Notes: generated by a model from the sequence alone, not told the origin. Positions 1 to 12,591 are shown, counted from the stretch's first letter. The stretch: DNA of 64,000 nucleotides from Bryoerythrophyllum caledonicum (GCA_963971425.1 OZ020521.1:12603519-12667518); one strand, 5' to 3'. Program-made: numbers and translations.

Positions 1-216
1 ATCTATAGAGAGGATTCATTTCACTGCAACCCCACTTCATGGAAAACACTATAATTTGCCAATGCCAACATTGATCGGAGATTTAAGAGATCCATTGGAA
101 AGCTAACAACTCGTCGAAAGCGCGTTTCGAAGACCGTATCGACAAGGGACAATTGAAAAAAAAAATTAAACACCAAGTGCACCAAAATTGACCCTTGTAG
201 CTTAAGAGGGTTAAAA
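1..216. repeat. Partial copy of dispersed repeat family 2
   Basis: This is diverged repeat DNA related to 12934-13196 and 38536-38790. All three share a block reading roughly 'catttcatcacaaccccac', then 'tcactgtaa', then 'ccgatgc' with similar spacing. The right end runs into 'aagagggttaaa', like the other family members. The left side is cut by the window edge. No coding capacity is visible. Confidence 0.45.
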
Positions 217-1120
217 TAGATTATTATGAATTGGTATACTCAATGGTTAGCTCATACCATCTATCAAGAAAGTGTCATATAAATAGGGACTGTTTTACGC
301 AAAAGGGTCGATTACGGCCCATGGGTATTTTTACAACATTACACCAATGGCAAACATCTGAGAGAATGGTAAACATTTTATGTAACAATTGGCATGCTAG
401 GGTACCAATGAAAGTTAGTTTCGAGGCAGGCGTGATGATGAATTTGTGTTGGGAGTTCTAAGGACTGTGACATAACTTAGGGGACGTGAGATCATAAAAT
501 AATGGTGTCTATAAAAACACGGTACACATCCATCTCCCAATCATTTGGCCTCAACCATGATCATGGAGTGAGGCAGAGGCCAGTCTCTACTTATGAGTAT
601 GAAGTTGAAGCTGTCGTCAAAATTACGTAGCAGGTGGCTCAACAACTACACCGGTCACCTTTATATAATGTGGATGTATCACCGTACGCATCGGTCTAGT
701 TCAGACACCACGTACAAACCAATATTTTTTAACACAGTGGTTCGGACACAATGGGTATCACCTAGGTATTACATGAGTATTGCATAGATATTACAAGGGT
801 ATGACCTTGACATTACATGGGTATCACCTTAGACAAATATTTTGTATCTTCCAAAAAAATTGGACACCCTCCATTTCGAATTAATGACATACAAACCCAT
901 CCAACACGTAGGGTAGTAGTGCAGTGAAAAATGATGTGGACATCATAAGTTTTGGTTTTGGAACATAGTTAATTGATTGATACCTTTTGCCCGCCACAAA
1001 CTTTCACCTCACCGCAACCTCTTGAGCCACAATTGGGCGGATTTGTTTAGATTCTAACTTTGTTGTTATCGTGCAGATTTGCTTTACACATACCGACATT
1101 GATTTTGTATCAGTAGTACA

Positions 1121-1272
1121 TAAGAAACCACACTGTTTTTGTAGTACATGATTTGATGTGGATTGAGAATTGAGGTGGACCACTATAAATTGTGTGTATA
1201 GGAATTAGTGTAGGTATATCAATATAGTTTGGTCCACACTATGTAAGGTGAATAGTGTAGTGGTTTTGGTAA
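1121..1272 (-). repeat. Solo arm of the 11.1-kb MITE-like element
   Basis: The reverse complement of 11106-11260 aligns along this stretch. Shared blocks include 'catgatttgatgtggat', 'gaagtggaccact' and 'aattagtgtagg', in the same order. It looks like one end of the larger element, inserted or left behind in opposite orientation. Confidence 0.55.
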
Positions 1273-1333
1273 TTTCAGTCATTGGTCCGGCTTCAAACTT
1301 GGTTACAAAGAGTCTTATTGAATAAGCATGGCT

Positions 1334-1560
1334 TAACCCTTAAACGTCAATAGGGAACCGTATATACATGCATGTATTTTACTCTATAAAATTAAAAAAT
1401 GTATTTAGGCTTGGTAAGACTTATACCTTTGGATTAAAGATTCTTTAACTAACACCTTTCATTGGAGGTCATTACAATATTTGAACCTTATCATGTTCAA
1501 ATACAAGGCCATACATGTAATATTCTGTCAAAACCAGTGGCACCTTCTAACGTTTAAGGA
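1334..1560 (-). mobile_element. MITE family 1, full-length copy (inverted)
   Basis: This is a ~227-bp element with ends reading TAACCCTTAAACGTCA on one side and, inverted, TCCTTAAACGT on the other. The interior contains the family signature, here inverted: 'ggtcattacaatatttgaac', 'cttatcatgttcaaatac' and 'ccagtggcaccttctaacg'. Related copies lie at 9187, 12592, 12822 (deleted), 21983, 31814 and 37998. It has no ORF and is non-autonomous. Confidence 0.75.
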
Positions 1561-1728
1561 TTGAAAGAAGAGGCATAGATTCACATTATTTTGATTGGAA
1601 AGCTTATACAAGCTACAAAAGTCATTTTTGGAAGAGTTATGTGTGCATTATTATTAGAGCTTTGGTGCATTGAAAACATATGTTTTCGTAGCATATACTG
1701 TGGTGAGGGTTTCTTGAATTGTTACAAT

Positions 1729-2532
1729 ATGACTTTATCATCTTTGCAACAAAAACAATACACGTTGGAGCTACTTAAAAGTGGTGTTTCTATTCAAAAG
1801 GTTGCCGCCATAGTTGGTAAGAGCCAGTCTTGGGTAGCTCTTTTAAGAAAGGAGATTAATAGAGAGGTTGACAAGCAAAGAGGACAGTGACCAAGATGTC
1901 TTTGTGTAAGAGAGAAGAAGCATTGTGTGACCCTGCTCATTAAAGGTCATCTTTGAATTGCATCAAAGATTGGTGCACAACTTCAAAAAGAGAGGAGTAA
2001 AAATGTGTCTGACATTACTATAAGGCATGCCTTGTGAAAACACGTATCTTTAGTGATGAAACAAAGATAAATAGATATAACTCTTATGGTAGATCATAGT
2101 CTTGGATTGGAATATGTGTCCAATGACAATATGTCTGTTAGACAATAAAGCATGGTGGTGGATCTTTCATGCTTTGGAGTTGTATGACAACTTTTGGACC
2201 CAAAGCTTGTTATAGATAGATGGTATTTGGTTCAACATGTGTAAATTTTTATTTTAGAAATGTAACTATGGTCCGCAATTCAACATTAATATAGATCCAT
2301 GTAAGTTGGTGTTTCTACAAGAGAATGACCCAAAACCATACGAGCAAAATGGTTTAAACGTGGCTTGCATTTCAACAATTCATCTTCTTGGATGGCTTAC
2401 TAAATCACCAAATTTGAATCTCGTGGAGCATATTTGGGCTCTTAAAACATTGTTTTACCAAATTTGTCCACCTCCAAAAGGAATTGGAGGATTATGGGAG
2501 CATGTACGTAGTGTTTCTTCTAGTTTTAATTA
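1729..2532 (+). pseudogene. Degenerate Tc1/mariner transposase
   Basis: The reading opens with ATG at 1729 into a helix-turn-helix-like segment (SLQQKQYTLELLKSG, then VAAIVGKSQSWV) typical of a Tc1-type N-terminus, then hits a stop near 1888. In shifted frames downstream come 'IFSDETKINRY' near 2045-2080 (first catalytic Asp), 'KHGGGSFMLW' near 2150-2180 and 'ENDPKPY' (second Asp). 'SPNLNLVEHIW' near 2405-2440 keeps the catalytic Glu although the usual SPDLNP is altered. About 32 residues separate the second Asp and the Glu, close to the DD34E layout. Several frameshifts and stops mean no intact protein. Superfamily identification is firm; exact ends and terminal repeats were not found. Confidence 0.85.
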
Positions 2533-3758
2533 GGAGGATTGCTTGATACAATATATAAATAAGGTGCAAATAATTGTTGTTGTATCGGTTGCTAAAGGCT
2601 ATAAGATTAGTTACTAAAGTTTATAGAGGTGAATTGAACATCAAGGAATAATTTCATATAATTCTTGATTTTTTATATGGTTTTAAATTTACAATACATT
2701 TCTAAACATGTGTATGTGACTTTATGTATTAAACTTTTTATTTTTTTTAAAGTGTCCGAATTGCTTGTAGCTGTCTAGTAAAGTTGATTTAATTAGAGGA
2801 GTACTTAGTTTTCTTTGTCTCTATACTTGAAAATAATGATCTCCACTAAGCAAAAATATCCATGCTGACAACTGCATGTGAGAAGCTCAAATTCATTATT
2901 TAAATTTGGCTTAGAATTTTTTTAGTAATTTTCATAAAAACTATTGAAGTAGGTTTTTGTAGATCCATGTAGTTATTAGTAGAGTATATCATCTTTGTAC
3001 TTATATCATCCACTAATTATTTTCTATTAGTTTCATAATGTTTTGAGCATGATCACGTATATCATGAACAAATTGAAAACCAAGAAGTTAGAGACACATG
3101 TGCATTTATAAGAGAGTATTATAGGTCCCATAAATTAAAACTATATCTCCTACCTTGGCTAATAACATATTCATCAGTGCTGAGATTGCTTTTCCCATTT
3201 GTGCGACTGTGTACATTTATTGTTTTGGAAAAAATGTTCACGTCTCTATATATGAGTCGATTGTATTTATTCTAAAAAAAGTAAAACAAATCAAATGGCT
3301 TAGAAATAAAAAGACATTGTAGAAGAAATTTATCCTATTATTTTTCTTATTTTAAACATTTGATAGAATTTTTATTTTTATTTTTATGAATAGTGCTTGA
3401 TTACCCTGATTCTAACCTATGGTATTTGTAGGAAGTTACCTATTAACATTAGCTTAAGCTCCAAGAGACCACAACTATGTTTTTGAAAAAAAAACTATTC
3501 CAACAAAATTATGTTTCCAAATATCAATCTTATTCCACTTGTTGTGTGCTACTATAAAACATATTAAATTTAACATATTTAGGATTGAACACATTGGAAG
3601 ATTATACCATATAAATAAGGTTCAATGGTCGTCTACACCCTAGTTTTACAAGGTGGGCACTCTAAGTTTCTTTAGTAATAAAATGTTTACACTATGCAAA
3701 GTCGTCACTCTCTACCATCACAAGATATGATGCAGGGTAGTTATTAAAATTAGGTATG
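2533..3758. other. AT-rich intergenic stretch
   Basis: I see no supported gene here. The DNA is AT-rich with short homopolymer runs. A block near 3620-3700 ('ttttacaaggtgggcactct') has a loose match near 57375-57420, suggesting a very old dispersed repeat. Confidence 0.4.
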
Positions 3759-4565
3759 TTAACCCCTAAAGGCCCAAGGCATTTTAGCACCCAAACTCAC
3801 TGAAAACTTTGAGTATCAATGCAATCAACACAAAATGAAACAAACCTATTTTTTACATATCTAACCGTAGGATCTTGTACTAGAATTGTACGAGTGTATG
3901 TGGTAAAATTTTTGTCCAATTTGATCGCACGGATTGAAAGACAACAACCTGTGAAGTGAGACGTAAACTCTTCCTGAGGTCATATTAAACACCATCAATA
4001 AACTTCGACCACCTTCTATGGCAATTTTTTGCACTACGGTTTGTGATTTCCTAATTTTAACTTTAAAAGGATCATGTTAGGCACATGTGCACCACACTGT
4101 AGAAGTAGAAGGGGGATAGAAGATGTCTTTAAGAATCTTGCAATGTAACTATGTGCGAAGAATCAACAATACATTCTAAATTTTGCATATGCCATATCCT
4201 TCTCATATTTTTGAAATTCGAAAATCCGTACAATAGATGCAAAGATTTCTATTTTTTTCCACGAGGATTTTTTTAAAAATGGACAAAATCTCGAATTTCT
4301 ATTCAATTTAGAATTAATAAAAGTGTTGCTATACTATTTGTTAGATGTCACACTGAACCGCTGCACTATTTGTACATGTTATTGAAACAAAATTATAACT
4401 TTTGAAGCGTAGTCGGATTTCTACAAAAAATTATGTCTACATGAAGCAAATAAGCAGTTGCCCATTCAATTAAAAATCTCAAAAAATCATGCCTAAATTT
4501 GAGAACATGGTACCCTACCAACCTCAAAACGTCCCCGAAGGGGACATTGGGCCTTTAGGGGTTAA
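3759..4565. mobile_element. 0.8-kb non-autonomous DNA element with 19-bp perfect TIRs
   Basis: The left end reads TTAACCCCTAAAGGCCCAA and the right end is its exact reverse complement (ttgggcctttaggggttaa), 807 bp apart. The interior has no long ORF. A related end occurs at about 37365-37405 ('acgtccctctaag', then 'cctttaggggttaac') and a diverged left half at about 42895-43090. No convincing target duplication is visible: 'aggta' lies on both sides but at different offsets. It is probably a deleted derivative of a cut-and-paste transposon of undetermined superfamily. Confidence 0.7.
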
Positions 4566-5167
4566 AGGTACTTAGCATATCTAAAACAATTCTCTAACAA
4601 GAAAGGGTCACAAATTATACAAATTATATAATTTTATGTTTTTGTGATCCAATTTCACGTAAAACATTAATCCAAGCAGTGAACATGAAGGCTGTTATGT
4701 TTTCATGAGGTAGAAAAAGGAGAAAAAGAAAAGTGCAACATCTCAAAATTTTGTGCCTATTTATGTGAAAGAATGAAAATGTTTTTGCAATTTGACCAGA
4801 TATTTAGATACCTCTTGGTGTGAATATTTCCACTAAAGATAGGATTTTCTTTTGGTAAAAATCCAAAGGAAGTTATGTTGGTTAGTTGAACAAAAATATC
4901 TTAGATTTTTTATGAATCATAGCAAACTATCCAATCAGCCAACCTTCCTAATAAGAAGAAGAACTCCTATTGCGGGGGGGGGGGGCGGAGTGAATAGAGT
5001 GTCTCTTTGTTCCACCACTAAACCAATGTCCATGGGACAAAGGTTTAGTAGAATGGAACTACTCCCTCCTCTCAAGGGTAGACACTATGAAACCACTAAT
5101 TGGTAACCAAGGACCAAAGACCAATCAAAGCCACATGGCTCAATTCAAAGAGATGAAATGCATAATT
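4566..5167. other. Intergenic, no gene seen
   Basis: AT-rich DNA with a G run near 4974-4986. I see no protein similarity or RNA gene. The segment 5168-5178 at its right end is the proposed left target duplication of the adjacent LINE. Confidence 0.4.
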
Positions 5168-5178
5168 TAAGTATGTGG

Positions 5179-6715
5179 TTTTTTTTTTTTTTTTTTTGGG
5201 TTCTTTTGGTGAGAACGATTTTAGAGGGAATCATTTAATTCGAAAAGAGGTTGGTTGTTTTCAATTTTTTGTTTATGTAGGAGAATGGATATTGCATATT
5301 GGATAGGAATGGTGATAATTTTTGTGAATGTCTTTTTGATTGGATTAACAGGAATATTGAATGTTTTTTCAAGATTTTTCATTGAGGAGATAAAGGAAGT
5401 AGCTCTAGCTCCAATGGTAATGACAATAAGGAGGTCAACTTTCCATCCAAGAGCTGCAATGTCATTATTAAGTGGTTGGTATTTACTGATTTTGTTTTCA
5501 ATTGCTCATGGAGAAAATCTATCATTATAGTATTTGAATTTGATAAATTGGATAGTAAGTTTTGTTTATGTGGGCTAAAGAGGGGTCTTTATATGGTAGT
5601 CCTTTAATGCATAGTATGTTTGGTTTAAATCTAGCATTACAATGACATCTTTGGGTTCCACATGTGCATGGAAGTAACCATGGAGGGACCGTGTTTTCTT
5701 GTGGATTGTTGTTGAAGGTGCTGACGTTCATAAGTATAAAGCATCTGGATTTGTTTGAGAATACAATTAGTTTTCAAATTTCCCATACTGCTTTGTTGTG
5801 TCTTTTAACGATTAGAAAGTGTATGTGATGGTTTTGGCATTTGAGGAGTACGTGTAACCATGTGTTTGGGTCCGTGGAGGTGCATATTGGGCATGCTATG
5901 GATGAAAATCGCTCTATTCCCTAAAAGAGTTGTTTGCGGGCATTTCTCATGTATTGTCCGGAACAAAACTTGATAAGACATGTTTTTTGTGAGTCTCTAA
6001 TTGTGGGATTTTTCCAAAAATTTGTAGAAAGTTTGTTATGAATTTTGTTGTTTCTGGTCCATTTGTCTATGTTAAAAAAAATCCGATACTAGATCTAAGT
6101 TGTTAGCTAGATCTTGTTTTTTTCAATATTTGTCTAAAAATCTATGGGGCCTTTGTCTGGGGAGTCTTCCATAGAAGGCCAACTATCTCTTTGGAAGTAG
6201 TATGGGATATTGTGGGCATGTTCATGCGGGTGTTTGGCATTTCTATGGGATTTATTTAGTCCTTCTTTAGCTAATTTATCCGCTTGTTTGTTTCCCTCTA
6301 TATTGACATGTGCTTTAACTTTATGAAGGGTTGTGATTTGTGTACGATTTTGTAGCATTTGAACCATAGATGTTAACATGGCTTGGTCGGGGTGGCTATT
6401 GTGGAAGGTAGGATTTGTTATTTGTGTGTTTAATAAATATAAGACGTTTATACTATCTGTGAAGATGTGTGCGAGTTCATCAGCGTATTGTGTAGTGATA
6501 ATTTGGAGGGTTTTTTGTAGGGCTGTCATTTTTTATCTGAGGATATTTTGTAGTCCGTGTAGTCTTTTGGATATTTTTATTTCTTTGGTAGAGTTGTATG
6601 TGCCATATCTAGCTTTTTCTTTCTACAAATGTTCCGAGCTAGCTTCTCTTGGTTCTTTGAAGGAGCCGTCTATGTAGTAGCTATATGCGGGGTCAAATTT
6701 TTATGGAGTATGGTC
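5179..6715 (-). mobile_element. 5'-truncated LINE, RNase H plus C-terminal zinc region, poly(A) tail
   Basis: Minus-strand relic of a non-LTR retrotransposon. Near 6680-6130 it encodes an RNase HI domain: 'YYIDGSFKEP' (first Asp), 'HIFTDS' (Asp) and 'KVKAHVNIEGNKQADKLAK' (His and final Asp). The usual catalytic Glu is lost: the expected A-E-x-x-A-L reads stop-K-M-T-A-L. Stops also interrupt the N-terminal part. At 5731-5525 a cysteine-rich tail follows (PWLLPCTCGTQRCHC, then ILCIKGLPY). The element ends in 19 T on the plus strand (5179-5197), i.e. a poly(A) tail. Flanks 5168-5178 (taagtatgtgg) and 6716-6726 (taaatatgtgg) match at 10 of 11 bases, a plausible target-site duplication. The reverse transcriptase is missing, as expected for 5' truncation. 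Confidence 0.85.
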
Positions 6716-6726
6716 TAAATATGTGG

Positions 6727-7759
6727 GGATGGGAGGCGGTGAGGTAAAGTAATTTTGTGTTGTATTTTCATATTCAAGTTTTGACCATTTTTTGTTGTGG
6801 TTGCCAACCCTCCCACAAGTTCATTGGTTTCAAGTAGCATAATTTCTTTGCCAAATGTCACATGTGGAAAGAAATTAAAAAATAAAATCTCAAAAAGAAC
6901 TCTTGAAACTGACACACGCATAAACATGCCCAGACTCTAAAAGTAATATGTTTAGAGGTTAACCCTTTAACCCTTTCGCACCCACGTCATGTTTCTTCAA
7001 AACCTAGATATGTGCTATCTTTTTTCTTTGAACCAACTTTGATGTAAATAGTATGTCTAATTTTGTATCCAACCTTACAAATTGGAACTCAAACCATGAC
7101 CTAAACTTTGGGAAAAAGTTGCACAACATCCAACGGTTGATGGAATAGATTGTAGTATTTAAAGATACCATATATTGGTAGTGGAAATTGTGGACTTTGG
7201 AGGGTATACCATTGTATCCATCAATAGATTCTTGCAAGAATTTTAGTACTTTGAATAAAAGAGGTTCACATGTGCACTAGGTCCATAGCTTTGCATTGAC
7301 ATATCATATGTGAAGAAAACATTCATACATGATTATTGATGATTTGTTTACTTTTGTCTACTTAATTGTATACAAAAATGTTCCAAACTTATACAAAGTT
7401 AAACGGAAGTTTTGTATGCAATGAGAGAGATCGACAATCACAAAACAATGAAGAATCTCCTAAAGACAAATTTCAATCAAAATTTAAGACCAAAATAATT
7501 TTGCATGTGTATGAAATACAACATAGCATGCCGCATGGTATTCATTGTAGTTTAGTGTATTTGATGTATTTGTGTTGTATTCCTAGCTTTTCCAAGAGTT
7601 CTATAAATCCAAACCATGATGTGATTTTTGTAGAGTGTTCATGTAATGTGTGCGCAAATCTGAACGTCACATTTCACAACCTAAATCCTCATGGATTTCA
7701 TGCAAATTGAGTTTTAACACCTCCAGAGTCCCATTTAAGGTCTCGTGGACACAAAACGT
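6727..7759. other. Intergenic, repeat-derived
   Basis: AT-rich DNA with no supported gene. Open frames at 7004-7237 and 7366-7710 show no recognisable domain and have intergenic base composition. Motifs such as 'ggttaaccctttaaccc' near 6958 resemble ends of the local TIR families. Confidence 0.35.
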
Positions 7760-7874
7760 TTAAGGACGAGGTGGCTATGGATGATGGAAGATTCCACGAG
7801 CGTAAAAGATTATACAGAATATCATCTATTACACTTGTAGATTCTTCATCATCCATAGCCACCTCATCCTTAAG
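7760..7874. repeat. 33-bp inverted repeat (potential hairpin)
   Basis: The left arm, 7760-7792, begins 'ttaaggacgaggtggctatg' and is followed about 48 bp later by a near-perfect inverted partner at 7841-7874 ('catagccacctcatccttaa' at its end). The arms differ at only a few positions. This may be a small foldback element or a precursor of a small RNA; nothing in the sequence decides. Confidence 0.7.
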
Positions 7875-9186
7875 GGGTACTTAAGATGGGGCTTTTATTT
7901 GACATGTAGAAAAGAAGTTCTTACCATGGAATGATTGTGTCTACTAAGTTCACCCAATGATGTGTTTTGCGCCAAGATTTGAAGTACAGATGAATTTACA
8001 ATTTGCTTTGTACAAATTTGGTTTCCCCTGATTATTATGTTCAAATGCATTGGGAGGCACCTGATGATGTCCTCTTACAACAGCATCAATTTGCTGATGG
8101 TTTATGAAAACATTGTCCATGATTAGTGGATGTGGCTTTGAAGAAATCATGAGTTGGGACAACCTTTTCTGTTCAATGAATGCCATAATGCTAATGATAA
8201 GTGCTAACTTATCCCTTGATAGTTAAAAAAAAAAAGACTTGAAGAAGCCCCTTTTCACTTCTAAGCATAGGATCTTCTTATTGACTACTATACTAAAGGT
8301 GCGTAAAAATTATTTGAAAATTAGTGAATGCATGGATGAAATATCAAATTGTAGCACCATAGTAGGGTCATCACTGAAAATATGACAAATATATATGAAA
8401 AAATGAATTGCCTATCAAGCAATAATTTGTTGAGATTTTGATTATTATTTTTGGATTTTTTTATAAAGCTATATATCACTAAAAGTTACCTCACATGAAT
8501 AATACTTTACAATTTCTTTTGAATAACATATTCATGTAATTCAATTGCTTTTCATTCTTCAATCCACAATTTTTTTGGAGATTGAAAGAGTAGTTTTTGG
8601 ACAAATCTTTTATAGTAGTATCAGAAGCAAAAATATTTAAGAAAAAACTTTAGCATATGGATTTCATTAATCTTTTTAATGAATTTTTTTTACTCTTTGA
8701 AATCCTTTAAAGACAACAGGGTGACAATGCGTGGGAGACGCCTCGAGTGGGTACATTTTATCGCGACTGGTCAATACATCATCGACACAATGGGTACATT
8801 TCATCGCGATTGGTCACTACAAACATCACTGTAGTTTGTCCATCAGCCTCTGGCAAGCATTCTCCTTGCATTTGTTGGAAGCGCACGGATCCAAGAAGCT
8901 TAAATTAGGCCGCGGATCAAATAAAGATGAAGTATTGGTCCACCAATTTGCAAATTACTTCAAAAGTGACCACCTTTGGGCCTCTCATCCTTAACCCTTA
9001 CAAGTCTCAGAAGCCACATTTGGGTTGCAACATGATGTTTTTTTTTGGTGTGTTTGACACACAAGGTGTAAGAATTGATGTGTACAATAGTTACAAAAGC
9101 TTGTATATGTGTTGAGCGTAATCTAATGAAAAATGACGATTTTAGTTTAGATCATTACTGCACCTACTACAAGCTTGAGAAGTTGC
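7875..9186. other. Intergenic, repeat-derived
   Basis: No gene seen. 8750-8820 contains a short tandem duplication around 'gggtacatttcatcgcga'. The stretch 8936-9000 ('attacttcaaaagtgaccac') recurs at 21945-21985, each time just before a 'ccttaacccyta' end, so both are pieces of one dispersed repeat. Confidence 0.4.
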
Positions 9187-9392
9187 AAAATGGTCATGTA
9201 TTCTACATATATGGTGTCGTATTTGAGCATGATAAGGTTCAAAAATTGAAATGTCCTCCAAATGAAACATGTTAGTTGAAGAATTTTCAATCCAAAGGTG
9301 TATGTCTTGCTAAAATTTAGTACTTTTTTTGGTATGTTAGGAGTAAAATACACGACCATATGTATGGTCCCCCATTGACCTTTAAGGGTCAA
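9187..9392 (+). mobile_element. MITE family 1 copy
   Basis: Forward-orientation copy with the signature 'ttgagcatgataaggttcaa', 'cctccaaatgaaacatg', 'tcaatccaaaggtgta' and a right end 'attgacctttaagggtcaa'. The left terminus is diverged or lost. Confidence 0.7.
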
Positions 9393-10805
9393 AGGATCAA
9401 GTATAAAACTTGGACTTTCCATCGTTGTGTAAGGATCATTGGATTCTCCGTGGCATCCATTACTAGAACATGCGGAAGGAAGTAGATTCCTCAAGTTGAA
9501 TGGTAGTGCTAAAAAGAATCTCCAACGTTCATTATGTTTGAAATTATATTCCTCCACAAATGCTAACACCAAGACCGTGGGAACATAATTCAGCAATGAA
9601 AATACCGTACCAGGTAGGTCAAAAAACATTCTACGGTATTCAGTGCCCAAAATGACCTAAAACCACCCACTAACCTAGAACTACTAACTTTTACATTCTT
9701 CTTAGATTTTAGGGTGAAAAATGTAGGTCTTTATAACATCACTTAGAATTTTACTCGTCAATGCATAAGTGATGTACATTGAATACGATCAGCTTCGTCT
9801 ACAACAACCCTATATATTCTACCACAATTTGCCTGCTCTAAATGAGAAGCAAATATTCAAAGCGTCTGTTATTATGGACAAAATTAATTATGGTTGTTAT
9901 ATGCAAAGACCTTGTTGTATGGGTACCCAAAAAGCTCAGGGGGCGATGACATGTCGGTTGTCACTTAGGCACTTAGTGTTTACCCTCGATAGTTCTCCTA
10001 CACTATCTTGTGTCCGGTGGTCATGGGCTTAGTGAAGAGAATGAACAAACACTAAATTCACGCCGGTCCCCGACGGGAACCACAGTTCTTCTTCTTCTTT
10101 GGTTGTTACATGCAACGGATGTTATGAGGGCTGACTAACTTTCAGCCTGATAGATGTTACTGTTACAAACATATTGCTATCGTAGAGAACAATATTTGTT
10201 AAGGACTCAAGACACCTGTTACGGTGAAATGGTTGTTGTATCAAATGCTCTTGTAAAAGGAGCTAAGTGTAAGTGAAATCTAGGAAGAGCATAGAAGTTG
10301 GTGGTTTTACGTCATAGGGTGATTTTGGATAATTCTACCTTTTGAGTGAAAACCGTAGAATGTATTTTCCGCATGATTCGCATCCTTTTTATTTATGCCT
10401 TAGGAAGATGCCTATGGGAAAGAATATTCCCCTTATGCACCACAAATCCAATGCTGTGCTGTGGAAGTGGACCAAGTCTCTCACAACGTCAACAAAATCC
10501 ATCTCCTATTTCTGCCACTAAATCATTCTATTTGCAACCTTGAATCATTAGAATAATGAAGATAATCGCCGACATACACTGCTCACATACCTTGTGCTGA
10601 AATACCCTTTGGGGTACCTCTTGAGGGAATCTGATGACAAATGACGAATGTTGAAAATTCTCTTCTATGTTGCAACATGGACCAAACGTGGCTGCATTTA
10701 TCCTCCCTCATGAGGTTCACGCAACTGTAACAAATTTCCAACCAAAAAAAATCACTAAAAAACCGTAACACGCGTAATTTTTTTCAAATGGTGGAAATTT
10801 TGTTC
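9393..10805. other. Intergenic, no gene seen
   Basis: No supported coding sequence. Open frames at 9147-9650 (-) and 9769-10032 (+) lack recognisable domains, and the former overlaps the adjacent MITE, so it is not taken as a gene. Confidence 0.35.
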
Positions 10806-10996
10806 CGTAACACCCGGATGGGTTTTGGTCCCCGTTCATTCCGGAAGACCTCTCCCGGAAGAATACTCTTCCGGGTGGGGCTTCTGATATCTCACGGCCG
10901 AAAACCCCGGGCAGCAAATGAGGAGCAAATCCTAGACAGAAATGAGGAGTTTTCTAGGGAGTTTGCGGGTAGGCAGAATCCATCATGGGTGTTACG
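10806..10996. mobile_element. ~190-bp MITE-like element with CGTAACACCC ends
   Basis: The left end CGTAACACCC is matched by the right end GGGTGTTACG as a perfect 10-bp inverted repeat, with similarity continuing inward (ggatgggttttg versus atgatggattctg). The interior includes a small palindrome 'cccggaagaatactcttccg'. A homologous, more diverged block lies at 23944-24075, sharing 'ccgtaacacc', 'atgggttt' and 'gggcagc'. Confidence 0.55.
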
Positions 10997-11105
10997 TTGG
11001 GAGAGTCCCGTGATTTTCTTATGAGAGGGACTTTGCCTATACAAAGTATGCTTTTGGAAAAGGAAATTACGATTGCAACCTCGTGATGCCACTCTCTTTA
11101 GAGCC

Positions 11106-11709
11106 TACACCGTTCCCTGAATATAGTGTAGACTAGACTATTTGAAATTTCCTACACTAATTTCATTAAACGCAAATTAAAGTGGTCCACTTCAATTTTC
11201 CATCCACATCAAATCATGTCCATTAGAAATAGTGTGGCTTGTTTCAAAATAAAAGACACGGGAATTGATGTGGATAAGTTTTTACAAGATGTACCCTAAA
11301 ACCAAAATTATAATATAATAACATAATAATAACATAATAATATAATAAAATAATAACATAATAATATAATAACATAATAAAATAATATAACATAATAGTA
11401 TAATAACATAATAATATTATTTTATAACATAAGAATATAAACATAATATTATAATATAATATAACAGAATAACATAATAATATAATAATAACATAATAAT
11501 AACATATATGAATAACATAATAACATATATTATAATATTAATATTATATACAATAATAACATATATAATAATAACATATTAATACTATATTAATAACCAA
11601 AATTGATGTGGTCCACATCAATTTTCATCCAAAACTAGAATTGATGTGGTCCACCTCAATTTTCATCCACATTACCTATACCTCCACACTATATTCAGTG
11701 AACGGTGTA
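11106..11709. mobile_element. 604-bp TIR element with AT-microsatellite interior
   Basis: The left end tacaccgttccctgaatata (11106 on) and the inverse of the right end (tacaccgttcactgaatata) match at 25 of about 27 bases. Subterminal motifs 'aattgatgtggtccac' repeat inside both ends. The middle (about 11310-11600) is a degenerate (aataataac)n run. Flanking TA on both sides could be a TA target duplication or part of the repeat. A solo arm is at 1121-1272. Confidence 0.65.
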
Positions 11710-12591
11710 CTAGAAAGATCATATGGAGAGGTTGACGAGTATAGAAAATAGCCGTGGATTTAACCTGGATTTTTAGGACAATTTCATAATAGTGGTTTGT
11801 TTAGAGACCACGTAACTTCCAATGGTGTTGCAACTGTAGTAAAGTATTCTACTTTTTAAAAAGGCAACATTATTATCCCTAATAGAGCATGTGGCACTAA
11901 TTCCTCAAAAAAAATGAATTTTGTCAAATCTTAAGAGTAGTTGAATTTTTTTGTTCAATGTGTTTTAATTGTCATGTAGTGGTTGTTGTACCACGAGCCC
12001 TTTGCAAATGAATATCCAATATAAATGGACACATGTCACCCAAAAGCCTTTGACCTCCAAATCTGAAGTCTTATATGCCACTAATTCTACAATATAAGGA
12101 AATTTAATATCACCCTTGCTAAATTTTCTCCCTTGTCTTTGATAGGGATAATGTAGACTACTACTACAGTCAACATATGTTACAACAACCATTTCATTAC
12201 AACACTCGGCCATGGCAACAACTATCTACTCTTATGGTAGAAATGACGGATGATGGTACAATAAACAAGGCTATTGTAGAGGGAGCTGCTGTACTATATT
12301 CACATTATATAGTGTGGATTCAAAGTATTGTTGGTCATCTACACTAATTCACATGAAGCACATGCATGTCAAGTATTGAGAGGGTAAGGTAACCCCCCTT
12401 ATTTTTGGTCGGCGCTTACCTCCATTGGCGGCCACCGGCTAAACATGACAACACACTTTAAAAATTCATAACAAATTCACATTTCACCGGAAAAACATGA
12501 AACCACTTGGGTCGAAATTACCATTCTATTGGTTACCACTAAAAAAATTAAAATGTAGCATTCTTTCTCCTCTCCATATATGCACATTTCT
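11710..12591. other. Intergenic, no gene seen
   Basis: No supported gene. The open frame at 11965-12213 (-) has no recognisable domain. A motif near 12290-12335 ('tatatagtgtgga') resembles the terminal repeats of the element at 11.1 kb. Confidence 0.35.

Noticed and set aside
231-461. Frame apparently starting with Met
   Set aside because: The first codon is TTG and no domain is visible. Frames opening on TTG or GTG were treated sceptically throughout; true ATGs were chosen for GatB (34774) and the polyQ gene (41654).
3752-4573. aggta as target duplication of the 0.8-kb element
   Set aside because: The 5-mer abuts the right end but is two bases away from the left end, so it is not a clean duplication.
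11244-11444. 66-codon Tyr/Leu/Ile-rich frame
   Set aside because: Translation of the AT microsatellite; no protein meaning.
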